NCBI GenBank assembly: GCA_948566455.1
Contig: CAOYQO010000024.1
Span: forward strand, 1 to 47,218
Direction of reading: 5' to 3'
DNA: 47,218 nucleotides
DNA from: an uncultured Phocaeicola sp.
GTDB taxonomy: Bacteria; Bacteroidota; Bacteroidia; Bacteroidales; Bacteroidaceae
In this document: positions 15,596-23,876 of the stretch, piece after piece
Position numbering within the stretch: position 1 is the first letter of the stretch
How the letters are laid out: each line of letters begins with the position of its first letter
Notes under the pieces: model-generated
Seen by the model: the letters and a program-made list of their open reading frames with translations, nothing else
Told to the model about the DNA's origin: nothing
Databases searched by the model: none
Position numbers and translations under genes: made by a program

Positions 15596-16834
15596 TTACC
15601 TGCCCAGCAACCTGCGGCTGAGATAACGCACCGGATACCACACGGAAAGAAAGCCCACCACCAGCACAGTGACAAAGACTATAACAATATCCCATACATG
15701 GACACTGACGGGATAAGCATCCACCACAAAATTACCGCCGGAATTACCACCTCCCAGCGAAAGCAATCCGAATTCCTGCTGGATAAAGCAAAGGATCAGC
15801 CCCAGTATCACACCAACCACCGCACCTATCAGTGAAATCATACGCCCCTCGAACAGGAATATACGCGTGATCAGCTTGTCGCTGGCCCCCAAATTGCGCA
15901 ATGTCACTACATCTGCCTTCTTATCTATAATCAGCATGGACAAGGAGCCTATTACATTAAAGCAAGCTATCATCAGGATAAAGGTAAGGAAAATATAAGA
16001 TATCAGCTTCTCTATCTCCATAATGCGGAAAGTATCCGCTTGCTGCTCATACCGGTCCTGCACCCGGAAACCATCTCCCAATATTTTCTGTATCTTCGAT
16101 TTTACACTCCCTACATCTGCATCCGGCTTCAATTTCAATTCTACCGAACTCACTTCTGTGTCATACTGGAACAACCTACGGGCAAATTGGAGGGAAGTCA
16201 GAATGTAAGAAGAGTCATACTTCTGTTGGTTCACCGCAAACACAAGGCCGCTGGAATATAAATCGGCAGAGTTAAAGCTGGAAGCTGGATTGGCCATATT
16301 GACTTTAGCTCCCCGTTTGGGAGCATAAATCTCTAGCGGATCGAGGAATTTGATACCCGTTCCCAAGATGGAAACCAATTCTATGCCGGGAATGGCATAA
16401 TCCACCACTTCATCATGCAACACGAATTGCCCCCGGCCGAAAAGAATACTGTCAATAGCGGTCAGATCCTCGAAATTATCCTCAATTCCCTTGATCACCG
16501 CCATAGTCTGACGGCCCTTATACTGAACCATCGCATTCTCTTCCAAGGACTCAGAAAAAACAGCGATCTCCGGCATCCGGCGCAAAGCTTCTATACGCGC
16601 TTCCTGTCCGTCAAAGACCTTTCCGGTGACAGCCGTAATTTTCAGCTCCGGATCAAAAGCCGTAAAGAAAGTAGCCACCAGATCCTGGAAGCCGTTAAAA
16701 ACAGACAAAGTACATACCAATGCCAATGTAGCCAAAGCCACTCCGCAGACGGAAATGGCTGAAATGACATTAATGGCATTGTGCGACTTCTTGGAAAAAA
16801 GATAACGCTTCGCTATATAAAAGGGAAAATTCAC
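15596..16834 (-). CDS. LolC/LolE-like ABC transporter permease
   Basis: A 412-residue inner-membrane protein of the MacB/FtsX permease superfamily. It starts with FYIAKRYLFSKKSHNAINVIS followed by a transmembrane helix (about 22-45), then a large periplasmic domain to about 270, then three more helices (about 275-300, 320-350, 370-395). This is the LolC/LolE layout, the permease that releases lipoproteins from the inner membrane to LolA. No ATPase (LolD) is adjacent. It lies 9 nt behind rbfA at the end of the aroQ-pyk-OMT-rbfA run. Confidence 0.88.
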   Translation of the reverse strand: MNFPFYIAKRYLFSKKSHNAINVISAISVCGVALATLALVCTLSVFNGFQDLVATFFTAFDPELKITAVTGKVFDGQEARIEALRRMPEIAVFSESLEENAMVQYKGRQTMAVIKGIEDNFEDLTAIDSILFGRGQFVLHDEVVDYAIPGIELVSILGTGIKFLDPLEIYAPKRGAKVNMANPASSFNSADLYSSGLVFAVNQQKYDSSYILTSLQFARRLFQYDTEVSSVELKLKPDADVGSVKSKIQKILGDGFRVQDRYEQQADTFRIMEIEKLISYIFLTFILMIACFNVIGSLSMLIIDKKADVVTLRNLGASDKLITRIFLFEGRMISLIGAVVGVILGLILCFIQQEFGLLSLGGGNSGGNFVVDAYPVSVHVWDIVIVFVTVLVVGFLSVWYPVRYLSRRLLGR

Positions 16835-16843
16835 CGTCCGGTT

Positions 16844-17179
16844 CTACTTTTTCAACAATTCGTCTATACGTTCGGCATAATCCAATGAATCATCCACAAA
16901 GAATTTCAACTCGGGAATGATGCGCAACTGATGGCGTACCCGTGTTCCTAATTCATAACGGATGGATTTCATATTATCATTGATATTCTTTACTATTTCC
17001 TGGCTCCTCTCAGAAGGGAACACGCTGAGATAGACACGTGCAATACTCATATCGGGACTGATGCGGACAGCACTTACCGACACCAAAACACCATTCATGG
17101 ACTTGGTCTGAAGCAGGAAAATCTCACTCAACTCCTTTTGGATCAAACGAGAAATCTTATTTTGTCTGGTCGTTTCCAT
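16844..17179 (-). CDS. rbfA: Ribosome-binding factor A
   Basis: A 111-residue KH-fold protein needed for late 30S subunit maturation. The N-terminus RQNKISRLIQKELSEIFLLQ, the middle VSAVRISPDMSIARVYLSVFP and the end PELKFFVDDSLDYAERIDELL are characteristic. It is 9 nt before the permease gene and 73 nt after the O-methyltransferase gene on the minus strand. Confidence 0.95.
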   Translation of the reverse strand: METTRQNKISRLIQKELSEIFLLQTKSMNGVLVSVSAVRISPDMSIARVYLSVFPSERSQEIVKNINDNMKSIRYELGTRVRHQLRIIPELKFFVDDSLDYAERIDELLKK

Positions 17180-17252
17180 AATTAATAATTATTCAGTTTG
17201 CTAATTTGTTAATATGCCATACGGTTCATAGCATAACCTATTGGCACATTAT

Positions 17253-17891
17253 TCAACATTTTCTTATGATTGTCAGCCCGTCGCGCAAGGGAAGAATCAC
17301 CTTTTCAACCCGTTTGTCGGCAGCTACCAAATCATTAAATTTCTTTATTCCAATAGTCTGAAGATCTGTATGATGCGGTTCCTCCAATACATGTCCGTCC
17401 CACAATGTGTTATCGGCAATGATGTATCCGCCGGGTGATAATTTCTCCAGTACCATTTCGTAATATTCAATATACTTCCGCTTATCACCGTCTACAAACG
17501 CCAAATCAAAGGTAATGTTCATGCCAGGCAGCAACTTCAGCGCATCACCTATATAAAATTTAATCTTGCCGGCGTAAGGCGAACCTTCCAGCCAGGGACG
17601 TGTAAAGTCCTCCTGCTCATCGTTTATCTCAAATGTGTGCAACGTGGCCCCCTCTTCCAACCCTTCGGCCAGGCAAAGTGCGGAGTAGCCACTGTAAGTC
17701 CCGATTTCCAGCACCTGACGGGGGCGTATCATTTGCACAAACATTTTCAGCATACGTCCCTGCAAGTGACCGGAAGCCATACGGGGACGTAAAAGCTTGA
17801 CGTGCGTATCGCGATAAAGTGCCTTCAGATAATCACTTTCTTCATCAATGTGCTGAAGGATATATTCGTCAATAGCGTCCGTTTCTTTCAT
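17253..17891 (-). CDS. Class I SAM-dependent O-methyltransferase (family 3)
   Basis: A 212-residue member of the COMT/CCoAOMT-like family. The SAM site VLEIGTYSGYSALCLAEGL (about 80-98), the acidic ribose-binding segment LHTFEINDEQ and the metal/catalytic stretch LAFVDGDKRKYIEYYE are present. DNTLWDG further on contributes the metal ligands usual in the family. The bacterial substrate is unknown. It is 15 nt behind pyk on the minus strand. Confidence 0.9.
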   Translation of the reverse strand: MKETDAIDEYILQHIDEESDYLKALYRDTHVKLLRPRMASGHLQGRMLKMFVQMIRPRQVLEIGTYSGYSALCLAEGLEEGATLHTFEINDEQEDFTRPWLEGSPYAGKIKFYIGDALKLLPGMNITFDLAFVDGDKRKYIEYYEMVLEKLSPGGYIIADNTLWDGHVLEEPHHTDLQTIGIKKFNDLVAADKRVEKVILPLRDGLTIIRKC

Positions 17892-17906
17892 TCCTATCTT
17901 CTATTA

Positions 17907-19370
17907 TTATAGGTAACGGTTGCGGTTGGGCAGCACATAGTCCATAGCATACTTCAACACATCTCCCACTACATTGATTTCAAGGAAAGAAGTCTGAGTA
18001 CCTTGCTTGCCGCTGCTCAGGTAAGCCACCATGTCGCTTTCACTCAAGACACCATCATCCAGCAATTTACGCAAAGCAGCGAAATAATATGCCTGTCCGT
18101 TAGCCTTTTCGGGCATATAGATAGCTTCCACCCCATATGACAAAGCCAGATGACGCATCGTTTTTTCTTTATAACAGATGGCCAATACAGGATATTTGCC
18201 ACGGAAAGCAGCAATATTACGTGCGGTACGCCCGCTGAAACTGTCGGTAATAATGGCGCGGATATTCAGTTTGCTGGTAGCCTTTACTGCCTGTTTTGCC
18301 AGGAAAGCGGTTACATCATTGGAGTTTTCATCCAAAGGAATACGGATGTCATTCTCGGCCAGTTTATCTTTCTCGGCCTGCGCTGCAATCTTGGCCATCG
18401 TCTTCACGGCTTCCACCGGATACTTGCCGTATGCCGTTTCCCCACTCAGCATCAATGCATCCGTGCGGTAGTAAATAGCATTGGCAATATCGGTCACTTC
18501 AGCACGGGTAGGACGCGGATTATTAATCATGGTATGCAACATCTGGGTAGCAACAATCACCGGTTTCTTTGCCAGAATACATTTTTTGATCAACAGACGC
18601 TGAATGCCGGGAATTCGTTCCTGAGGAACCTCAATGCCCAAGTCACCACGAGCCACCATGACTCCGTCGGCCACTTCCAATATTTCATCAATATTGTCCA
18701 CTCCTTCCTGATTTTCGATCTTGGCGATAATCTTAATGTCGCTGCCGTATGCATCCAGTATCTGACGGATATCCAGCACATCCTGCTTATTACGAACAAA
18801 CGAATGTGCTATGAAATCAATGTCCTTTTCAATAGCATACAGTATATTGTTACGGTCCTTTTCTGTCAAAGAAGGGAGATTGATGCGCACGCCCGGTACA
18901 TTTACACTCTTACGGTTACCCAAAGTAGCTTCATTCTGCACCTCACACAACAAATACTCGTCTGTCTTCTCAATCACACGCAGCTCCAGATCACCATCAT
19001 CAATCAGAATATCGCCATCCACCTGAAGATCATGCACAAAACCGGGATAAGATACAGCAATACATTCACGGGTCGTTTCTTGTGCAGGATTGCCTACAAT
19101 CTTCACTTTGTCACCAATCTGATAAGGAATAGGCTCGCCGCCCGCAATAGCAGTAGTACGCACTTCGGGCCCTTTTGTGTCCATCAATATGGCAATACGG
19201 TTGGAAACCTCACGTACATTGGTTATCAATTTTTCAAAACCTTCACGCGATGCGTGAGCCGTATTCATACGGACCACATTCATACCGGCCTTGAAAAGAT
19301 CTCTTATAAACTCTACCTCGCAACGCTGATCTGAGATGGACGCTACGATTTTTGTTTGTTTCAACATCAT
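17907..19370 (-). CDS. pyk: Pyruvate kinase
   Basis: Final glycolytic enzyme: phosphoenolpyruvate plus ADP to pyruvate plus ATP. Length is 487 residues. The signature IIAKIENQEGVDNIDEIL contains the catalytic lysine and metal-binding glutamate, and MVARGDLGIEVP follows it. Also seen are MNTAHAS near the N-terminus and the substrate loop ATQMLHTMINNPRPTRAEV. The C-terminal allosteric domain begins near 345. The start is a tandem MM. It is 32 nt behind aroQ and 15 nt before the methyltransferase. Confidence 0.97.
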   Translation of the reverse strand: MMLKQTKIVASISDQRCEVEFIRDLFKAGMNVVRMNTAHASREGFEKLITNVREVSNRIAILMDTKGPEVRTTAIAGGEPIPYQIGDKVKIVGNPAQETTRECIAVSYPGFVHDLQVDGDILIDDGDLELRVIEKTDEYLLCEVQNEATLGNRKSVNVPGVRINLPSLTEKDRNNILYAIEKDIDFIAHSFVRNKQDVLDIRQILDAYGSDIKIIAKIENQEGVDNIDEILEVADGVMVARGDLGIEVPQERIPGIQRLLIKKCILAKKPVIVATQMLHTMINNPRPTRAEVTDIANAIYYRTDALMLSGETAYGKYPVEAVKTMAKIAAQAEKDKLAENDIRIPLDENSNDVTAFLAKQAVKATSKLNIRAIITDSFSGRTARNIAAFRGKYPVLAICYKEKTMRHLALSYGVEAIYMPEKANGQAYYFAALRKLLDDGVLSESDMVAYLSSGKQGTQTSFLEINVVGDVLKYAMDYVLPNRNRYL

Positions 19371-19402
19371 AATCTTATCACCTTATATTATACCTAAACG
19401 TT

Positions 19403-19825
19403 TTATTTTCTCATTAACAAAGCCTCAATCGCCAAACGATATGAATGAAGCCCGAACCCACAAATCACCCCCGCACAAGCACAGGAAATCATCGACTTAT
19501 GGCGAAACTCCTCACGGGTATGTACATTCGAGATGTGCACCTCAACCACGGGAGCTGTCACGGCGCGGATAGCATCCTGCAAAGCAATGGAAGTATGCGT
19601 ATAAGCCCCTGCATTCAACACGATGCCGTCATAATCAAAACCCACTTCGTGTATTTTGTTGATCATCTCACCTTCCACATTCGACTGATAATACGCTATT
19701 TCAATGTCCGGATAAGTACGGCGCAATTCCACCAGATAGTCTTCAAATGAAACAGCGCCATAAATGGAAGGTTCCCGTTTGCCTAATAAATTGATATTAG
19801 GTCCATTAATAATTTGTATTTTCAT
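19403..19825 (-). CDS. aroQ: Type II 3-dehydroquinate dehydratase
   Basis: Shikimate-pathway enzyme. The 140 residues match the small dodecameric type II family. The signature IQIINGPNINLLGKREPSIYG carries the catalytic Tyr, LNAGAYTHTSIALQDAI follows, and the catalytic His is in VEVHISN. It heads the minus-strand run that continues into pyk and is divergent from xerD across 66 nt. Confidence 0.97.
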   Translation of the reverse strand: MKIQIINGPNINLLGKREPSIYGAVSFEDYLVELRRTYPDIEIAYYQSNVEGEMINKIHEVGFDYDGIVLNAGAYTHTSIALQDAIRAVTAPVVEVHISNVHTREEFRHKSMISCACAGVICGFGLHSYRLAIEALLMRK

Positions 19826-19850
19826 ATTTATACTATATCTGAACTTTTTC

Positions 19851-19858
19851 TACCTTTG
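19851..19858 (+). promoter_or_regulatory. -7 element for xerD
   Basis: TACCTTTG matches TAnnTTTG, 33 nt before the xerD start. It faces an identical element for aroQ on the other strand. Confidence 0.55.
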
Positions 19859-19873
19859 CAGGGAATTTGGGTA

Positions 19874-19881
19874 CAAAGGTA
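19874..19881 (-). promoter_or_regulatory. -7 element for aroQ
   Basis: The minus strand reads TACCTTTG, 48 nt before the aroQ start. The xerD element lies on the far side, so the two predicted start sites almost coincide near 19865-19867. Confidence 0.55.
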
Positions 19882-19891
19882 GAAAAAAGAA

Positions 19892-20833
19892 ATGAAAAGA
19901 ACCGAGAAAACAGACAAGATATTGGTGAAATACAAACAATATTTAAAGTTGGAGAAATCGTTATCTGACAATACGGTAGATGCTTATCTTACTGACCTGG
20001 ACAAGTTACTGGCTTATCTTACATTAGAAAACATCAACATTCTGGATGTCCGGCTTGAAAATCTGGAAGATTTCTCGGCCGGATTACATGATATCGACAT
20101 CCACCCCCGTTCGCAGGCACGCATCTTGTCGGGCATCCGCTCTTTCTACCGTTTCCTCATTATGGAAGATTACCTGAAAGCCGACCCGACAGAATTGCTG
20201 GAATCCCCCCAGACAGGTTTCAAACTGCCCGAAGTAATGACTGTAGAAGAGATAGACCTGCTGATAGGAAGCATAGACCGCAGCACCAAAGAGGGACAGC
20301 GCAACAGGGCCATACTGGAAACGCTTTACAGTTGCGGGCTCCGCGTTTCCGAACTCTGCAACCTGAAATTATCCGAACTTTATTTTGAAGAAGGCTTCAT
20401 CAAAGTGGAAGGAAAAGGTAGCAAACAGCGGCTGGTTCCTATTTCACCGCGCGCCATCAAGGAAATCAGGCTCTACTTCACCGACCGTAACCTGATGAAA
20501 ATAAAGCCGGGATTTGAAGACTTTGTCTTTATCAGCAATTTCGGGAAGAACATCTCCCGCATCATGGTTTTCCATATCATCAAAGAACTGGCAGCCCGGA
20601 TAGGTCTGAAAAAAAAAATCAGTCCTCACACATTCCGCCATTCTTTTGCAACACATTTGCTGGAAGGAGGCGCCAACTTGCGTGCCATACAGTGTATGCT
20701 GGGACATGAAAGTATCGGGACAACAGAAATTTATACACATATAGACCGTAATATGCTACGCAGTGAAATCATAGAACATCACCCCCGTAACATCAAATTC
20801 AGAGAAAAAGATAATAAAGGTTCTATATTCTAA
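19892..20833 (+). CDS. xerD: Tyrosine recombinase XerD
   Basis: Site-specific recombinase that resolves chromosome dimers at dif together with XerC. Length is 313 residues. The N-terminal SAM-like DNA-binding domain covers about 5-95. The C-terminal catalytic domain carries Arg151 (SCGLRVSELC), Lys176, His246-x-x-Arg249 (HTFRHSFATHLLEGG), His272 (LGHESI) and the nucleophile Tyr281 (TEIYTHID). The full set and normal length indicate a housekeeping Xer protein, not a phage integrase. No dif-like site was identified in the window. Confidence 0.94.
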   Translation: MKRTEKTDKILVKYKQYLKLEKSLSDNTVDAYLTDLDKLLAYLTLENINILDVRLENLEDFSAGLHDIDIHPRSQARILSGIRSFYRFLIMEDYLKADPTELLESPQTGFKLPEVMTVEEIDLLIGSIDRSTKEGQRNRAILETLYSCGLRVSELCNLKLSELYFEEGFIKVEGKGSKQRLVPISPRAIKEIRLYFTDRNLMKIKPGFEDFVFISNFGKNISRIMVFHIIKELAARIGLKKKISPHTFRHSFATHLLEGGANLRAIQCMLGHESIGTTEIYTHIDRNMLRSEIIEHHPRNIKFREKDNKGSIF

Positions 20834-20896
20834 AATATTTTAAGATAAATTGAAAAAAAAGCAGGCTAAGAAGCTAGCATATAATAGAGTTTTTCC

Positions 20897-20904
20897 TATC
20901 TTTG
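20897..20904 (+). promoter_or_regulatory. -7 element for the TPR lipoprotein gene
   Basis: TATCTTTG matches TAnnTTTG, 70 nt before the ATG at 20975, leaving a leader of about 60 nt. Confidence 0.55.
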
Positions 20905-20974
20905 CCCCCAAAGAGACGCACAAAAACGTACTATAGCGAATTTTACATTACAAACGTTAAATTAATAAGTAACT

Positions 20975-22651
20975 ATGATTAAAAAGTTGTATTTGCCCTT
21001 AGTGGCTTTATTGGTCCTTGCCTTATCATCATGCGGCAAGATGGGAGAATTGTCTTCTGACTATTTCACAACTAACCCTGAAGTGCTTGAAGCAATCGGT
21101 GGTAAAGTGCCTGTGACAATTAATGGTAAATTCCCCGAAAAGTATTTCAAGAAGAACGCAACTGTTGAAGTTACCCCCATTCTGAGATGGAAAGGCGGCG
21201 AAGCTAAAGGCCAGCCCGCTGTATTCCAAGGAGAAAAAGTAGAAGGAAACAATCAGACTATCGCTTACAAGGCAGGTGGCAGCTACACGATGAAAGCTTC
21301 TTTCGACTACGTTCCCGAAATGGCAAACTCTGAACTTTATCTTGATTTCAAGATTACAAAAGGAAAGAAATCATACACTATTCCTTCTGTAAAAATCGCT
21401 GATGGCGTTATCGCGACTTCTGAACTGCCTACTGCTGCCAGCTCTAACGCATCATACGCTAACGATGCTTTCCAACGCATTATTAAAGATGCTCAGACTG
21501 CCAACATCATGTTCTTGATCCAGCAAGCCAACTTGCGCAACAGCGAATTGAATTCTGACGATATCAAAGAATTCCATAAGAAAGTGGCTGAAATTAATGC
21601 CGACACAAAGAACTACAAACTGAACAACATCGAAATTTCTGCATACGCTTCACCTGATGGTGGTGTGGAACTGAACACCGGTTTGGCTGAAAACCGTGAA
21701 GCAAACACAGAAAAATATATGGAACGCCAGTTGAAGAAGGGCAAGATTGATACTAACCTGGATGCAAAATACACTGCACAAGACTGGGAAGGCTTCCAAG
21801 AACTGGTATCTAAATCAAACTTGCAGGATAAAGATTTGATCTTACGTGTTCTTTCTATGTACAATGATCCTGAACAAAGAGAAGCTGAAATCAAGAATAT
21901 CTCTTCTGTATACAAAACTTTGGCTGACGAAATCCTGCCTCAGTTGCGTCGTGCCCGTTTAACTGCCAACTATGACATCATCGGTCGTAGCGATGACGAA
22001 ATCAACGAAGCATTCAACTCTGATCCTAAAGTATTGAGTGTAGAAGAATTATTGTACGCTGCTACACTGACTAACGACAACGCTCGCAAAGAAGCTATCT
22101 TCACCAAGACAACTCAACTTTATCCGAACGATTTCCGTGCTTATAATAACTTGGGTGAATTGGCATTCGCTGCCGGTGATGCTGCTAAAGCAGAAAGCTA
22201 CTTCAAACAAGCTGCTTCTAAGAACGCTAACGCTCCTGAAGTAAACGCTAACCTTGGTCTTTGCGAATTGGTTAAGGGCAATGTTGCAGCTGCCGAAACT
22301 TACTTAGGCAAAGCTACAGGTGCTAACGCTGCCGGCGAAGCTTTGGGTAACTTATATATCAAACAAGGCCAGTATGACAGAGCTGTCAACTCATTCGGTG
22401 ACGCTAAGACTAACAGTGCCGCTCAAGCTCAGATTTTGGCTAAAGACTATAACAAAGCAAAAGCTACTTTGTCTGCAATCAAGAATCCGGATGCAATGAC
22501 TGACTACTTGATGGCTATCGTTGGTGCTCGCACAAACAATGCTTCATTGGTAAGCAGCAGCATCAAGAGCGCAATCGCAAAAGATCCTTCAATGGCTGAA
22601 AAAGCTGCTAACGATCGCGAGTTCGCTAAATACGCTGATGCTATCAAATAA
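20975..22651 (+). CDS. Abundant TPR lipoprotein with OmpA-like domain
   Basis: A 558-residue lipoprotein with signal peptide and lipobox LALSSC (about 15-20). Residues about 30-150 are beta-rich (IGGKVPVTINGKFPEKYF). A segment around 175-235 contains ISAYASPDGGVELNTGLAENREAN, which fits the OmpA C-terminal pattern (D..G...N..L...R) that contacts peptidoglycan. The C-terminal third has tetratricopeptide repeats (FRAYNNLGELAFAAGDAAKAESYF and APEVNANLGLCELVKGNVAAAETYL). Codon choice looks more restricted than in neighbours (GCT, AAC, GAA, CTG/TTG dominant), suggesting high expression. The gene has its own promoter and a strong terminator, so it is monocistronic. Precise role unknown; an envelope scaffold is likely. 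Confidence 0.85.
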   Translation: MIKKLYLPLVALLVLALSSCGKMGELSSDYFTTNPEVLEAIGGKVPVTINGKFPEKYFKKNATVEVTPILRWKGGEAKGQPAVFQGEKVEGNNQTIAYKAGGSYTMKASFDYVPEMANSELYLDFKITKGKKSYTIPSVKIADGVIATSELPTAASSNASYANDAFQRIIKDAQTANIMFLIQQANLRNSELNSDDIKEFHKKVAEINADTKNYKLNNIEISAYASPDGGVELNTGLAENREANTEKYMERQLKKGKIDTNLDAKYTAQDWEGFQELVSKSNLQDKDLILRVLSMYNDPEQREAEIKNISSVYKTLADEILPQLRRARLTANYDIIGRSDDEINEAFNSDPKVLSVEELLYAATLTNDNARKEAIFTKTTQLYPNDFRAYNNLGELAFAAGDAAKAESYFKQAASKNANAPEVNANLGLCELVKGNVAAAETYLGKATGANAAGEALGNLYIKQGQYDRAVNSFGDAKTNSAAQAQILAKDYNKAKATLSAIKNPDAMTDYLMAIVGARTNNASLVSSSIKSAIAKDPSMAEKAANDREFAKYADAIK

Positions 22652-22699
22652 TATAACTAGATATCATCTTGTCTAGTTTTTTAGATGATTATGACTGAA

Positions 22700-22734
22700 A
22701 CCGGAGGCTTCGTGATGAAGCTTCCGGTCTTTTT
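22700..22734 (+). terminator. Rho-independent terminator after the TPR lipoprotein gene
   Basis: A 12-bp stem (ACCGGAGGCTTC / GAAGCTTCCGGT, one G-U pair) with a 5-nt loop is followed by CTTTTT. Confidence 0.85.
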
Positions 22735-22804
22735 ATGTAAAATAACCTTCATTTATGCCTGCCTTTAGCCACAAAATGCGTATTTTCGCAAAAAATATCT
22801 TGAA

Positions 22805-23872
22805 ATGAAAAAATTACTATTCTTTCTTTTCACTCTTGTTGTGCTGGCAAGCGGCTGCGGCAAGAAAAATACATTCACCTTGGAAGGAAGCATTAAAGGA
22901 CTTCCTTCAGACACTATATTAGTATTTTATCAAGAACCCGATTACAAGCTGGATACCATACTCCTCTCAAAAGGTAAATTCACTTACACCATTACCCCTG
23001 ACACATTTACTATCTTCTCATTACTATTGGGAGAAAAACAAATCTTACCGATATATGCTGATAAAGGAGAAAGTGTTACCCTAAACGGAATGGTCGGAAA
23101 GATAGAGGTTAAAGGAAAGGGAGAGAACGCACAACTGGCAAAACATATCCAGTACCTTAGCACCTTAGAAAATAACAAGGCAGCTGTTATGACTGCTGTG
23201 GATTCGTTGATTAAAACCAACCCAAGCTCGTACAGCAATATCTATCTGATAGACAAATATTACGTACAGGACTCGCTTCCTGATTACAACCACATAGATC
23301 AGCTGATAAAAGGACTAAGCGGTATTATAAAAGACACACCTTATATTATAGAACTCCAGAATAAATTAAGTGAGAAAAAAGAACTGACAGAACATCGCTA
23401 CGTTTCCAACATCTCGTGCACGGATAAAAAAGGAAAGACCGTCAACTGGAACAGTGTAAAAGGGAAATATGTCCTTTTGGATTTTTGGGCAAGCTGGAAC
23501 AAAGAAAGCATTGCCACACAAGATTCTTTAGTATCCGTACAAAAGGCATTGAAAAAAGACAAGTTTGTTATTATCAGCCTCTCCCTTGATCTGGATAAAA
23601 AGGAATGGATGGAGAAAATCATTCAAAAAGATACCACGCAATGGAAACAAGTTTGCGATTTCAAAGGCTGGAACAATTCCATTGTCAAGCAACAAGGCAT
23701 AACCCGGATTCCTGCCAATATACTGATAGGTCCTGACAAGCGGGTCATCACACAAGATATACGGGGCAAAGAACTGATAGACAAAGTGAGACAGCTGACA
23801 GAACAAGATAAAGAGAAAGAAAAAGCCGCCAAAGAGGCAGAACGTGCTCGAAAGAGACAAAATAAAAAATAA
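22805..23872 (+). CDS. DUF4369/thioredoxin-fold lipoprotein without CXXC
   Basis: A 355-residue lipoprotein (lipobox LASGC, Cys18). The N-terminal part (FTLEGSIKGLPSDTILVFYQ and later GKFTYTIT) fits the DUF4369 domain often fused to periplasmic thiol-disulfide proteins in Bacteroides. The C-terminal part (about 195-330) is thioredoxin/TlpA-like: GKYVLLDFWASWNKES, FVIISLSLDLDKKEWMEKI, GWNNSIVKQQGITRIPANILIGPDKRVI. At the active-site position WCxxC the sequence is WASWNKES, so both redox cysteines are absent and ordinary disulfide exchange is excluded. The extreme C-terminus is a charged Lys/Glu/Arg helix. It is followed 4 nt later by yifB. Confidence 0.85.
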   Translation: MKKLLFFLFTLVVLASGCGKKNTFTLEGSIKGLPSDTILVFYQEPDYKLDTILLSKGKFTYTITPDTFTIFSLLLGEKQILPIYADKGESVTLNGMVGKIEVKGKGENAQLAKHIQYLSTLENNKAAVMTAVDSLIKTNPSSYSNIYLIDKYYVQDSLPDYNHIDQLIKGLSGIIKDTPYIIELQNKLSEKKELTEHRYVSNISCTDKKGKTVNWNSVKGKYVLLDFWASWNKESIATQDSLVSVQKALKKDKFVIISLSLDLDKKEWMEKIIQKDTTQWKQVCDFKGWNNSIVKQQGITRIPANILIGPDKRVITQDIRGKELIDKVRQLTEQDKEKEKAAKEAERARKRQNKK

Positions 23873-23876
23873 AAGA

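Noticed and set aside
18150..19334. 394-codon plus-strand frame opposite pyruvate kinase
   Set aside because: It is the antisense shadow of a clearly identified pyk gene; its length follows from that gene's codon bias.
19892..20833. Tyrosine recombinase as an integrase of a mobile element
   Set aside because: Length and motif set fit housekeeping XerD, and no att-like repeats or cargo surround it.
23844..23876. GTG start extending YifB upstream
   Set aside because: It lies inside the coding end of the preceding lipoprotein and adds a non-conserved lysine-rich stretch.
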